Notes: generated by a model not told the origin, from the sequence alone. Positions 1 through 7,509 are shown, counted from the first letter of the stretch. The stretch: DNA of 11,950 nucleotides from Trachelipus rathkii (GCA_015478945.1 JABUQX010097472.1:1-11950); one strand, 5' to 3'. Made by a program: numbers and translations.

Positions 1-52
<52 letters not shown>

Positions 53-166
53 TATATATATATATATAATATTATATATATATATATAATATCTTAATTT
101 TATTTATAATATTATTTATTATATAATTATTATTTCTAATTATATATATATATATATATATATATC
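1..166. repeat. (TA)n microsatellite block
   Basis: Near-pure alternating TA for the first ~55 bases, then TA runs broken by extra A or T (TAATA, TATTA) and a short AT-rich patch, ending in another pure TA run at about 141-165. Such tracts can extrude cruciforms and are hard to sequence. The array runs off the left edge, so its true length is unknown. Confidence 0.95.
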
Positions 167-300
167 TATGTGATAGTTACAAGAACAGATCTTATACGCT
201 CAGACAAGCTGTGAAGTCGTTTGTGGTTTAGTTGCAACACTCAAAATTGCTCCAATATTTTAACAAAAATTGAATTTCTTTTAGATTGCATTGTAATCTT

Positions 301-958
301 ATAATAATAGGGTTCTGTATAATCTTATATGGGTAAATGAATTATGTATGTTAATATATGGAATTGTATAAGAATGATATAAGGATATATGAGATTTAAA
401 TATCAAATGAAATTAAAAAAGATCGTATAGAAATTTATAGGGTGTTTACTGTTTATGATCAGGATATGTATATTAATTAATCAATGGAATACTGTGAGAT
501 CGTATATAATTTTACATGGGTATATAAAATTTTAATATTATTGTATGGAATCGTATAAGATCGTTTAAAATCTTAGGGAGGATATATTAGATATTTGAAA
601 TTTTGGTTGGTATAATATAAAATCTTATACAATCTTAGGAGCATATATATGAGATGTTAGAAACTTTATGTGGTAACCGTAACGAGAAATGTCTTATAGA
701 ATATTTTAAGAAAAATTAAATTTTTAATATTGCATATGATCATATAAAAGGCATGTTAGGTTTGGGAGATTTGTGCAATATTATATGGAATCGTTTAAGA
801 TCGTATAGAATTTTATTGGGATATAGGAAACATGTGTAATATTGAATGGAATCGTATAGGATCATTCAGAATCTTATATGGGGATATATGAAATTTGAAT
901 GTTTATATGTGAAATCGTTTAAAATCGTATATAACCTTATAAGGGGTATAAAAATAGG
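301..958. repeat. Degenerate ~60-bp tandem repeat with nested ~10-bp subrepeat
   Basis: A unit opening with TATGGAATCGTATAAGATCG, followed by TATAGAATCTTATATGGGG and an AT-rich tail, recurs with strong divergence. The first ATCG of the unit falls at 550, 790, 851 and 914; the second falls at 499, 560, 800 and 924. Spacing is thus 60-63 bp, or 240 bp (four units) between 550 and 790. Within each unit, two or three near-copies of a 10-mer (ATCGTATAAG, ATCGTTTAAA, ATCTTATATG) stand side by side, so the array looks hierarchical. Units at 544-605, 784-843, 844-904 and 905-958 are clear. Those at 301-543 and 606-783 are eroded. Frames contain many stops; this is satellite-like, non-coding DNA. Confidence 0.75.
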
Positions 959-973
959 TAAAGGTAGAGAATT

Positions 974-1325
974 TGAGAGAGAGAGGGATAGGGAGAGGGA
1001 AAGAGATAGATAGATAGATAGATAGATAATAGAAGAATATGAAATAAGATAGAATACTCCATGAGCTCAAAGGACAGGATAGAATATGAGAATAGATAGT
1101 AGATAGTAGTAGATAGATAGATAGATTAGATGGAAAAATAGACTAGATATAATAGAATTTGCAATAAAATTAGAAGATAGATAGATAGATAGGATAGAAT
1201 TAACGATAGAATAGATAGTATTAGGAAAGAAGACAAGATAGAATAATAGAGAATATGATAGATAAATAGATTAATAGATTAGATAGATAGAATAGAATAG
1301 AAATAGATGATGGATAGATAGATAG

Positions 1326-1356
<31 letters not shown>

Positions 1357-1360
1357 AGAG
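974..1360. repeat. Compound GA / GATA (TAGA) microsatellite
   Basis: Starts with a GA-rich stretch (974-1005), then runs of GATA at 1005-1028, 1090-1130, 1172-1195 and 1311-1355. Between them lies imperfect purine-rich sequence built from the same words. The longest near-pure run is at about 1328-1355. The minus strand reads as TATC and gives a spurious Ser/Ile/Tyr/Leu-rich reading frame (1271-1546) that should not be taken as a protein. Confidence 0.93.
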
Positions 1361-1560
1361 AGAAATCAAAACAGAGAAAAGAACGTGAAAAACATAATAA
1401 AGAAATAGATATTGTTTTAGTAAAAAAAATTGTATGAAATAGATTACATGCAAAAGAAAAAAAAAGAAACGAAAATTGAAAGTAAAGCTAGGAGAAACAT
1501 AAAAACAAGAGTAAAGAGGGAGAAACCCCAAAAGAAGTTTGTCCAAGAATATAGTTGTAT
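1361..1560. other. Purine-rich, A-rich spacer
   Basis: Continues from the GATA block as an A/G-dominated strand with few pyrimidines (AGAGAAATCAAAACAGAG and similar), including A-runs at 1424-1430 and 1456-1464. No gene, splice pattern or RNA is recognisable. Confidence 0.6.
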
Positions 1561-1800
1561 CGAATATATATATAAGATATATAGATAGAAATATGTAATA
1601 TAATATAATACTGTATAAAAATATAGTATAAAATTATATATGATTATTATATCGTATTGTATATATATATAATATATATAATATATACTATATAAGAATA
1701 TATAGGTAATTTAAAAAATATAAGAATACATATATAATATACATTATATATATATATAAATTAGATATATAGTATTATATTATCATATTATTTATATAAG
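1561..1800. repeat. Degenerate (TA)n block
   Basis: Nearly all A and T, with TATATA runs interrupted by AT-only indel-like breaks and rare G or C. It is the second of at least six TA blocks in the left part of the window. Confidence 0.85.
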
Positions 1801-1902
1801 GTATATATAAGGCTTATAATAAAATTCAACTTCATTTGAAATGTAACCACATGCGAAAGTCGCAGCCCCCCCCGATAAAAATTCCTGGCTATAGGCCTAT
1901 AT
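1801..1902. other. Short unique spacer with C8 tract
   Basis: A ~100-bp island of mixed composition between two TA blocks, with an uninterrupted run of eight C at 1866-1873. No coding or RNA signal is seen. Confidence 0.5.
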
Positions 1903-2030
1903 ATATAATAATATAATATATATCATAGAATAATATATATATATATTTTTAAAATCTGTACTATAAATTAATAAATTTATACACTAATATTATTTTTATA
2001 TAAAATATATATAGTATAAAATATAAGTCG
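1903..2030. repeat. Degenerate (TA)n block
   Basis: TA-rich with runs at 1901-1922 and 1932-1945, grading into general AT-rich sequence. Confidence 0.8.
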
Positions 2031-2373
2031 AGATAACTAAAGTAATGTATTGGTAGATCATATGTAATATAGTATTGATGAAATCGCGTGATGCATGATC
2101 TAAGTGAAAGGAGTGACATCCCAATTATATTATGCAAAATATTTTGGAGGACTAAGGTCCATGAGCAGACAATTAAGAATTAATTGGAGAAAAAATATTG
2201 AATTAAGAAAATTTTCAAATTTAAAATTCTTTAAAGAATAAAAGAAATTATAATGAAGAGATAAAATAGACTTGATAGTTTAATTAACTAATAAAATTAA
2301 AAAAAATAATTTCCCTGCTACAGCACTTAAAATTAAATAGAGTAATAAATAATAGAGAGAATAGGATGTGGGT
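2031..2373. other. AT-rich spacer without recognisable gene
   Basis: Stop-rich in all frames I read, with A-rich patches such as AATTAAAAAAAATAATTT near 2295. It contains short unique sequence around 2080-2170 but no domain, RNA or transposon end that I can identify. Confidence 0.5.
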
Positions 2374-2517
2374 GATAATAATAATAATAATAATAATAAT
2401 AATATAATAAATAATTAATAAAAATAAATTTAAAATAATACTAATAATAATAAGACAAAATTATAGATAGATAATATAATAAATGAAATAATAAATGTGA
2501 AGTAATAAAATAATAAC

Positions 2518-2548
<31 letters not shown>

Positions 2549-2576
2549 ATAATAATCAGAATAATAATAATAATAG
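2374..2576. repeat. (AAT)n trinucleotide microsatellite, compound
   Basis: Pure AAT/ATA runs at about 2374-2405, 2518-2545 and 2560-2575, joined by imperfect AAT-rich sequence. It is AT-only apart from scattered G and C, and not coding. Confidence 0.93.
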
Positions 2577-2827
2577 CCAAAATACTAATACTAAAAAAGT
2601 AAATTAAAATAGTAATAAATAATCAATTAAAATAATTCTAAATTATGCCTGCTGGCTGACTAGGAAACACTTCTGACTACTAAATAATAATGATAATGAG
2701 TAGAAAGAGAGAGAGAATTTTATTTGCACAATACCCAAAGTAGAAGAAACTAAAACTAGTCATAAGCAAAAGACCACGCAGGCAAAAATTTTCCCCACTC
2801 CTTAGAGGGAGGGGGTAATTTAAGCGT
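2577..2827. other. Mixed spacer without recognisable gene
   Basis: Begins A-rich, then carries a less biased stretch (2645-2820) with a short AG run at 2704-2715 and a G-rich end (GAGGGAGGGGG at about 2805-2815). Frames are short, and no RNA or transposon ends were recognised. Confidence 0.5.
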
Positions 2828-3006
2828 ATATATATAATAGTAATACATTATATATATATAATTATATATATTATATATATAGTAGTATATATATATATAT
2901 ATAAGTATATATAATATTATATTATATATATATATATATATTATATATATATATATATATAGTATATTATATAATAATATATATTATATAATATATATAT
3001 ATATAG
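2828..3006. repeat. (TA)n microsatellite block
   Basis: Long TA runs at 2886-2903, 2924-2940, 2944-2960 and 2991-3004, separated by indel-like interruptions. No other sequence content. Confidence 0.93.
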
Positions 3007-3186
3007 TATGCTATAAAGTAATTGCATTGAATACGTAAACACCTTATCAGGAACTAAATATTTTATGAGGTAAAGCAAATGAGTTTGTTGACTAGTATGT
3101 AAGGTTGGTGGCTTAGGGAATAACTGACAGTTGCAAATGGTTAGGCCTTCTTGCTATCTTGACTCTCTTTAGTTAATATTGTTTAG
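3007..3186. other. Spacer without recognisable gene
   Basis: Mixed-composition sequence between a TA block and the GT-rich minisatellite. No ORF of useful length and no RNA signal. Confidence 0.45.
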
Positions 3187-3600
3187 TTTTAACTTGTGAG
3201 AGAAATTTATGGCTGATTGTGTAATGTGTAGGTTGCTGATAGGCAGTTGTAATTGAGAGGCAAATTCGTGATTGTGTGTGTGATTGCTAGTTATTGGTTG
3301 TAAGTTGTGAGACAAATTGTAGATGGTGATTGCGTGATTAGTTATTGTAGCTTTTGAGGTAAGTTAGTGATTTTATAGTTATAGGTTGTGACAAGGTGGC
3401 GCTTGGTGCGTGTTGCTGATTAATGGCTGCATCTTTTGAGGGAAGTTGGTGGTTTGTGACTGTAGCATAGTGTATTAATATATTCACAATGACTATAGCT
3501 TATGAGACAATTTGGTGACTGTGTGGGATGGTGGCTGAAATTGTAGCCTCTGAGGAAATTTGGTGGTTGTGAATTATTATAAATTAATTGCTGAAGAGGT
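3187..3600 (+). repeat. Degenerate ~50-bp GT-rich minisatellite
   Basis: A unit approximating TTGTAGCTTGTGAGACAAAT, then TGGTGATTGTGTG and TTGCTGATTATTGG, repeats about eight times with heavy divergence. Its GAG core lies at about 3198, 3255, 3309, 3356, 3438, 3504 and 3552, with a degraded copy near 3388. Spacing is 34-66 bp, most often 47-57. The plus strand is strongly G/T-biased compared with its neighbours. A short minus-strand reading frame at 3420-3605 is a by-product of the repeat. The array ends at a run of 15 A. Confidence 0.65.
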
Positions 3601-3603
3601 TGC

Positions 3604-3618
3604 AAAAAAAAAAAAAAA
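3604..3618 (+). repeat. A15 homopolymer
   Basis: Fifteen consecutive A at the sharp boundary between the GT-rich minisatellite and more complex sequence. It could be a retroposon tail, but no element body was recognised next to it. Confidence 0.9.
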
Positions 3619-3853
3619 GTCCTTATTGTTACAGCCTGAACTTTAAAGATCGAATGTATTATCTCATATAGGGAACGAGGAGAGGCTGATTACAGGTATT
3701 CGAAACTTTTAAAGAATGGTCGGCTATCACAAGCACTGTTCACCTCCAACGTGTTCGCAAGCCGAGTTTTTAATTCTTTCCCCCCAGGAAACATCATATG
3801 ACTCCGACTAGCTAGCGAAACGGAGGATTGAGAAGTCGGCGAAATACCAAACC
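3619..3853. other. Higher-complexity spacer
   Basis: More balanced in base composition than its surroundings, including a C6 run at 3781-3786. All frames are broken by stops. It lies just downstream, on the minus strand, of the exon-like segment at 3908-4001, so it could be intron if that exon is real. Confidence 0.4.
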
Positions 3854-4021
3854 TCATCGCTGCACCACGAGGTGTGCAATAAAGTGGTAATGTATACTGC
3901 TTCTTACAGTAAATGCATAGACGGTCTTTTCGTCATCAGCGTAGCGAACAAACCAAATATTATCTTCTATTTTCCATGGTCGATACCCGATACGCTGGTC
4001 TCTAGCACTATGATATATCAT
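3854..4021 (-). CDS. Exon-like minus-strand ORF, possible relic of an enzyme or RT gene
   Basis: A 55-codon minus-strand frame from ATG (4021-4019) to TGA (3856-3854). I do not recognise it with certainty. Its core reads as RPWKIEDNIWF, then VRYADD, then KTVYAF (residues ~14-37). Two readings are possible. First, a PW-(12-20 residues)-VYA pattern resembles the C-terminal region of GH29 alpha-L-fucosidases, where an RPW motif precedes a W/F and a VYAI-like strand. Second, YADD resembles a reverse-transcriptase catalytic motif, but the flanking residues fit poorly. A 94-bp exon at 3908-4001 would be bounded by a GCTAG acceptor and a T|GTAAGA donor. The ATG lies in TA-repeat DNA, so the start is probably accidental. 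Most likely a lone exon, a pseudo-exon or chance. Confidence 0.2.
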   Translation of the reverse strand: MIYHSARDQRIGYRPWKIEDNIWFVRYADDEKTVYAFTVRSSIHYHFIAHLVVQR

Positions 4022-4260
4022 AATATATCTTATAGAGTAGATATATAAATATATGATATATATATATATAATATATATACTATATATATACCTGTATATA
4101 TATATATTAGATTTATTGTATAGGTATATATTTTATAAGATAATATATATATATAATATATATAATATATATAATTATATAAAATATATAATGTAATAAT
4201 ATATATCTTAAAATTTTTCTATTATAATATATACATGTATATATATATAGTATATAAATA
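4022..4260. repeat. (TA)n block
   Basis: TA-rich sequence with runs at about 4057-4070, 4080-4090 and 4097-4108, and repeated TAATATATA words at 4141-4175, with few G or C. It supplies most of the codons of a spurious minus-strand frame (4113-4460) rich in Ile and Tyr. Confidence 0.87.
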
Positions 4261-4404
4261 ATGTATACCTTTCCCTCGCCCTCTGGAAAAAGAATTAATA
4301 ATACTACATATATATTTAATATCAAAAACTTTTTAATTGTTTGTATTAATTTTCCAACACAAATAAGCACATAAAAGAAAACAAAAGATAATATTTGTAA
4401 TATT

Positions 4405-4560
4405 TTTTTCTGTGCTGGCAATGCACTGGTGATCTGGTATAATTTTGTTGCCGGTTCCAACCCCTCTCCATCATTTTAAAATTGTCTGTCGCAGGCTCTT
4501 GTCACTGATATGTGTTAAACCTATTTAAAAAAATAAAATAGAAAAAAAAAAAAAAAAAAA
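4405..4560 (+). mobile_element. Possible tRNA-derived SINE fragment with poly(A) tail
   Basis: The segment reads TGGCAATGCACTGG at 4416-4429 (loosely like a pol III A box with a small insertion) and then GGTTCCAACCCC at 4452-4463 (one mismatch to the B-box core GGTTCRANYCC). About 80 bases later it ends in AAAAAAATAAAATAG and a run of 19 A (4542-4560). A tRNA-like head, a short body and an A-tail is the SINE layout. No flanking target duplication was found and the 5' edge is uncertain, so this is a tentative call. Confidence 0.25.
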
Positions 4561-4639
4561 TCTGATCTGTCTACAATCCAGATACATTAATATAAAACAA
4601 AAAAAAAAAAAAAAAGGAAAAAAAAAAAAAAAAAAAAAA
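4542..4639 (+). repeat. Three long A-runs (A19, A17, A22)
   Basis: A19 at 4542-4560, A17 at 4599-4615 and A22 at 4618-4639, the last two separated by GG, with 38 bases of mixed sequence between the first and second. They may be nested retroposon tails or an expanded homopolymer. Confidence 0.9.
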
Positions 4640-4657
4640 TGCTCGACTGACACGAAC

Positions 4658-4768
4658 TCAGAATAAATCTTCGAGGCTACCAGTTTTCTTGAGGACATCA
4701 GGGAACGCAAAGATCTCAAATGTTTGTATTTTTAGGCAGCGGTAGTAGCGCATGGGGAGAGCCGTCAC
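4658..4768 (-). CDS. Coding-like 36-codon frame behind a splice-acceptor-like site
   Basis: On the minus strand a pyrimidine-rich stretch ending TATTTAG (4769 upward) precedes a frame starting with GTG at 4768-4766 and ending at TGA (4660-4658). A Met codon lies at 4753-4751. The peptide runs VTALPMRYYRCLK, then FEIFAFPDVLKKTG and SLEDLF. Its codons favour G or C in third position (CTC, CCC, CGC, TAC, TGC, GAG, ATC, GTC, AAG), unlike the very AT-rich surroundings, which suggests former coding sequence, perhaps a terminal exon. I do not recognise the protein. No 5' partner exon is visible, and after the stop the minus strand soon reaches poly(T). It could be a repeat-borne fragment. An overlapping minus frame (4525-4719) is mostly poly-Phe from the A-runs and is rejected. 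Confidence 0.22.
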   Translation of the reverse strand: MTALPMRYYRCLKIQTFEIFAFPDVLKKTGSLEDLF

Positions 4769-4775
4769 CTAAATA

Positions 4776-5021
4776 GAATTTAAAAAAGAGTAATAAGTAT
4801 AATCTTCTTACTGCTTTAAATGAATATAAAATATTGAATATATAAAAATTAATGAAAATAAAATTGAAATTATAAATCACAAATATAATAAAATTTTAAT
4901 TAAATTATAGAGAAAAATTTTAAAAAAATATTTATTTAGACAATATGATAATAACTGAAATTAAAACTAATCATGATAGATGCACTAAAAACGATAATAT
5001 ATATATAACTTACAAAGTAAG
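4776..5021. other. AT-rich spacer
   Basis: Dominated by A and T with many stops. No repeat unit, RNA or coding signal was recognised. Confidence 0.5.
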
Positions 5022-5047
5022 GTATATATATATAATAGTATAGTATA

Positions 5048-5080
<33 letters not shown>

Positions 5081-5290
5081 ATATCTAATATAGTACTATT
5101 ATAATTATATAAGTATATATATATATATATATATAATATATTATATTAATCATTATATAATATATATATAATATATATAATATATATAATATATATATTA
5201 TATAATATAAATTATATATTATAATATATATTATTATATATATAGTATATATATATATATATTATATATTATAATATATTATATGATAAT
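5022..5290. repeat. (TA)n microsatellite block
   Basis: Extended TA sequence with runs at about 5048-5070, 5115-5133 and 5246-5262, and repeated TAATATATA words between 5155 and 5200. Almost no G or C. Confidence 0.93.
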
Positions 5291-5298
5291 ATTAATAG

Positions 5299-5322
5299 TG
5301 AGCAGAGAGAAGAGAGAGAGAA
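5299..5322 (+). repeat. Short (AG)n run
   Basis: GAGCAGAGAGAAGAGAGAGAG, purine-only apart from one C. It is complementary in kind to the TC-rich block ~80 bases downstream. Confidence 0.8.
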
Positions 5323-5398
5323 TCATTATAACAAAGTAAATATATAAAATATTGCTAAATTAGTAGTAGATAGTAATATAGCAATCTTGTTAAATGAG

Positions 5399-5545
5399 CA
5401 ATCTCTCTCGTCGTCTCCTCGTCGTCTCTCTCTCTTCTTCGTCGTCGTTTCTCTCTCTCCGTATCATCTCTCTGTCTCTCTCTCTCGCGCACTCCTCTAC
5501 TCACTCGCTTCGAGATCCTCTAATATCTCCATCTCGATCTCATCA
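5399..5545 (+). repeat. TC / TCG-rich low-complexity tract
   Basis: A pyrimidine-rich strand made of CTCTCT runs mixed with TCGTCG and CTCCTC words, with islands such as CTCTCTCTCTCGCGCACTC at about 5477. It creates a plus-strand frame (5394-5648) rich in Ser, Leu and Arg. This composition comes from the repeat and there is no sign of a real protein. Confidence 0.88.
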
Positions 5546-5963
5546 TGCAACTTTACATAGGGCCATTCAGGTAATACATGCTAAAATAAGTATTCCTTGG
5601 GGTCGACCAAACTGTAATCACGTGATAAGAAGTTTGGAGTTTCAATAATATTGAAGGGGCGGGTTGTTGGCGAGAAGGTCGCAATAATAACCCATTGAAT
5701 ATTTTAGTACCGAAGCATACAGACTTGCCCGGGGGGCAATTGGTTATTGAGCATTCACTAAAGGCCATATAATATAGGTTGCCGTTCTAATTTATTCATA
5801 AATTTTTTAAGCTAAGCAGAGCTTTAAATTGTGGGTAGCGTGTTTATTTTTTTTATTTTTATTTTTTTTATGTACAATTGGAGTATGAAATCATTCAAAG
5901 TATATAATGCAGAGACTAGATTGTTTTTTCTAAAAAGGAGAAAGATAAGATTTATCATTGAGA
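5546..5963. other. Unique spacer without recognisable gene
   Basis: More balanced composition up to about 5800, including a G6 run at 5731-5736, then AT-rich with a T-dominated tract (5847-5872). A minus-strand frame of 71 codons (5553-5768) spans the balanced part. It has no motif I recognise and its codons look random, so I do not call it a gene. A real small exon cannot be excluded. Confidence 0.45.
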
Positions 5964-6054
5964 TAACCTAACCTGACTTAATCCTGAATCCTAACCTGAC
6001 TTAATCTAACCTAACCTAACCTAACCTAACCTAACCTAACCTAACCTAACCTAA
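5964..6054 (-). repeat. Interstitial TTAGG telomere-type array
   Basis: Nearly ten perfect head-to-tail CTAAC units (6006-6054; TTAGG on the minus strand) follow a degenerate lead-in. In the lead-in the 15-mer CTAACCTGACTTAAT appears twice, at 5968-5982 and 5991-6005. TTAGG is the standard arthropod telomere repeat and is also a common internal microsatellite in crustaceans and some insects. Unique sequence lies on both sides, so this is an internal array and not a chromosome end. It is the main clue to the host lineage. Confidence 0.95.
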
Positions 6055-6793
6055 ACTATCTATGCTTTGAATAGTGAAACATACTCTAACGAATGTTGTA
6101 AACAATGTATTTGTTGAAATATATTGTACCTACGGTAGTAATTTTAAGTGTGGTAGCTTCTACAACTTATTGACTGAGGTGTGGTCAAATAGTAATAAAA
6201 ATAAATTTAAGCATATATAAACAAATACATTTGAAACAGCTAGACCTAACTTTGTAAAAAGCTGAGGAAATTTAATATTATGTAATTATGAAACAAAACT
6301 AACTACTACTTAAACATTTGAATAAATCAGACGCTCATAGTTAAAGTGGATCAAGTCCATATATAGAAAATTTTTAAATTCAGCTGCTAAATATAGTTTG
6401 TAACATTTTAAATCAGTTTTCCAAACTGGGGTGTTGATAATATAAGGATAATATTCCAAACTTATGCATAGAAAACAATGCTTGATTGAGAAAACCAATT
6501 ATATAGCACCTGTATCAAACCCTATTATGCTCAATCTTATGAAAGAAAAATTATTTAACCGGCATTGTGTTTGCAACTTTAAATTACATCACAAAGATGT
6601 ATAATTGCCTCTATAGCCACTTCAACCGTCTGTTACTGATACACATAAATAATTTTACATTATTATATTTTTAAATTCCATATATTTAAAAGAAAAAAAA
6701 AGCATTTTAGGTAAAGTGTTGAAAATCCGAAATGAAAATATAAGCTACAATAAAAGTCACGCCTTGGATTTGTTTTAGCCGGTGATCTGTTAA
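6055..6793. other. AT-rich unique sequence without recognisable gene
   Basis: About 740 bases of mixed AT-rich DNA. The longest frame is a minus-strand one of 62 codons (6310-6498) without a recognised motif. No RNA, transposon end or tandem repeat was seen. An A9 run lies near 6692-6700. Confidence 0.5.
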
Positions 6794-6958
6794 GCGGCAA
6801 TGGAGTCAACTGTACAGATGAAGAGGCAATGTAGTTAACTATACAGATAAAGCGGCAATGGAGTCAACTGTACGCATGAAGCGGCAATGAAGTCAACTGT
6901 ACAGGTGAATCGGCAATGGAGTCAATTGTACAGGTGAAGTGGCAATAAAGTCAACCGT
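6794..6958 (+). repeat. 29-bp minisatellite, about 5.7 copies
   Basis: Units of exactly 29 bp start at 6794, 6823, 6852, 6881, 6910 and 6939 (the last partial). The consensus begins GCGGCAATGGAGTCAACTG and ends TACAGGTGAA. Neighbouring units differ at a few positions each. The unit carries CTGTACAG, a perfect 8-bp palindrome, in copies 1 and 4. The length is not a multiple of three, so reading frame shifts each copy, which argues against a coding repeat. There are no spacers between copies, so it is not a CRISPR array. It is clearly less AT-rich than its flanks. Confidence 0.95.
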
Positions 6959-7414
6959 ATCTCTTGATAAATTCTGGATAGATATTTAACAATGAATATC
7001 ATGTTACAGAAGAAAAAACTCTGATGATCCTATTGCAGTTTTCTACACCTTACCAGCATTTTCTGTGCTCACAAACATAAAAGCTAACAAAAGAGAAAGG
7101 ATACAAATGGTCGAAGAAGTGAGTGTATGTTTGCAATATCGAACCAAATATTAAGAATATCTGCTAATAGTATGAAGCCAAAGTATCATTAAAAAAATGA
7201 ATAATACAAGTTTGTTTCATTTATTTATACCATTGCTTTCTTAATTTGTTGTATATTGTTTATTACTGTAGTCATTATTGTTTTCATGGATTGCTTCCTT
7301 TTATACTTTGACATTTTTATGTTTTGAGCGCTGGTCAATTCTAGAACAAATTTAATTTAAATGCTATATAGAGTTTCCACTTAGTTTCATTGGACGAGAT
7401 TTTTTTAGGAAGGA
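6959..7414. other. AT-rich spacer without recognisable gene
   Basis: Unique-looking AT-rich sequence between the minisatellite and the transposon. Frames are short and I recognise no motif, RNA or repeat. Confidence 0.5.
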
Positions 7415-7422
7415 GTTCTAAG
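7415..7422 (+). repeat. Left target-site duplication (GTTCTAAG)
   Basis: Eight bases directly before the CTGGGATGG end of the element, repeated exactly at 8235-8242 after the other end. Eight-base duplications are characteristic of hAT transposition. Confidence 0.88.
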
Positions 7423-7436
7423 CTGGGATGGCACGG

Positions 7437-7470
7437 AAAAAATCAATTGATATAAATCAACTGATTTTTT
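7437..7470. repeat. Subterminal stem-loop in the hAT element
   Basis: Two 15-base arms (7437-7451 and 7456-7470) pair at 14 of 15 positions around an ATAA loop. They are built from AAAAAATCAATTGAT. They probably reflect transposase-binding subterminal repeats. Confidence 0.8.
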
Positions 7471-7493
7471 TCACTTGATTTTTTTTTGCTCCC

Positions 7494-7509
7494 AAAAATC
7501 ATGATTTTT
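7494..7509. repeat. Perfect 16-bp palindrome in the hAT element
   Basis: AAAAATCATGATTTTT is self-complementary. It repeats the AAAATC word seen at both subterminal regions. Confidence 0.85.

Noticed and set aside
1271..1546. Minus-strand 91-codon frame
   Set aside because: It is the translation of the GATA/purine-rich tract, giving only Ser/Ile/Tyr/Leu/Phe repeats. It has no domain or codon signal.
3420..3605. Minus-strand 61-codon frame
   Set aside because: It lies wholly inside the degenerate GT-rich minisatellite, and its composition follows the repeat.
3659..3720. TATTCGAAAC as part of a tRNA
   Set aside because: No acceptor or anticodon stem can be drawn around it.
4113..4460. Minus-strand 115-codon frame with membrane-like hydrophobic stretches
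   Set aside because: Its C-terminal half is TA-repeat DNA read as Ile/Tyr, and the apparent membrane segments come from base composition. Its 5' part overlaps the SINE-like candidate.
4641..4680. TTCGAGGC word as a pol III B box on the plus strand
   Set aside because: Only the loop core matches, the flanking GG is missing, and no A box is correctly spaced.
4525..4719. Minus-strand 64-codon frame with poly-Phe
   Set aside because: The Phe runs are the A-runs read on the other strand. The coding-like signal in this place fits the other minus frame (4658-4768) better.
5394..5648. Plus-strand 84-codon Ser/Leu/Arg-rich frame
   Set aside because: More than half is the TC/TCG low-complexity tract, and the signal-peptide-like start is a product of that composition.
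5553..5768. Minus-strand 71-codon frame
   Set aside because: No recognisable motif, no splice context and ordinary chance length for this composition. It is left as spacer.
5964..6054. Chromosome end
   Set aside because: Only about ten perfect TTAGG units are present, with unique DNA on both sides.
6310..6498. Minus-strand 62-codon frame
   Set aside because: AT-rich with random-looking residues and no motif, so chance is the simplest reading.
6794..6958. Possible CRISPR array
   Set aside because: Repeat length is in range, but copies are directly adjacent without spacers and the genome is eukaryotic. It is a minisatellite.
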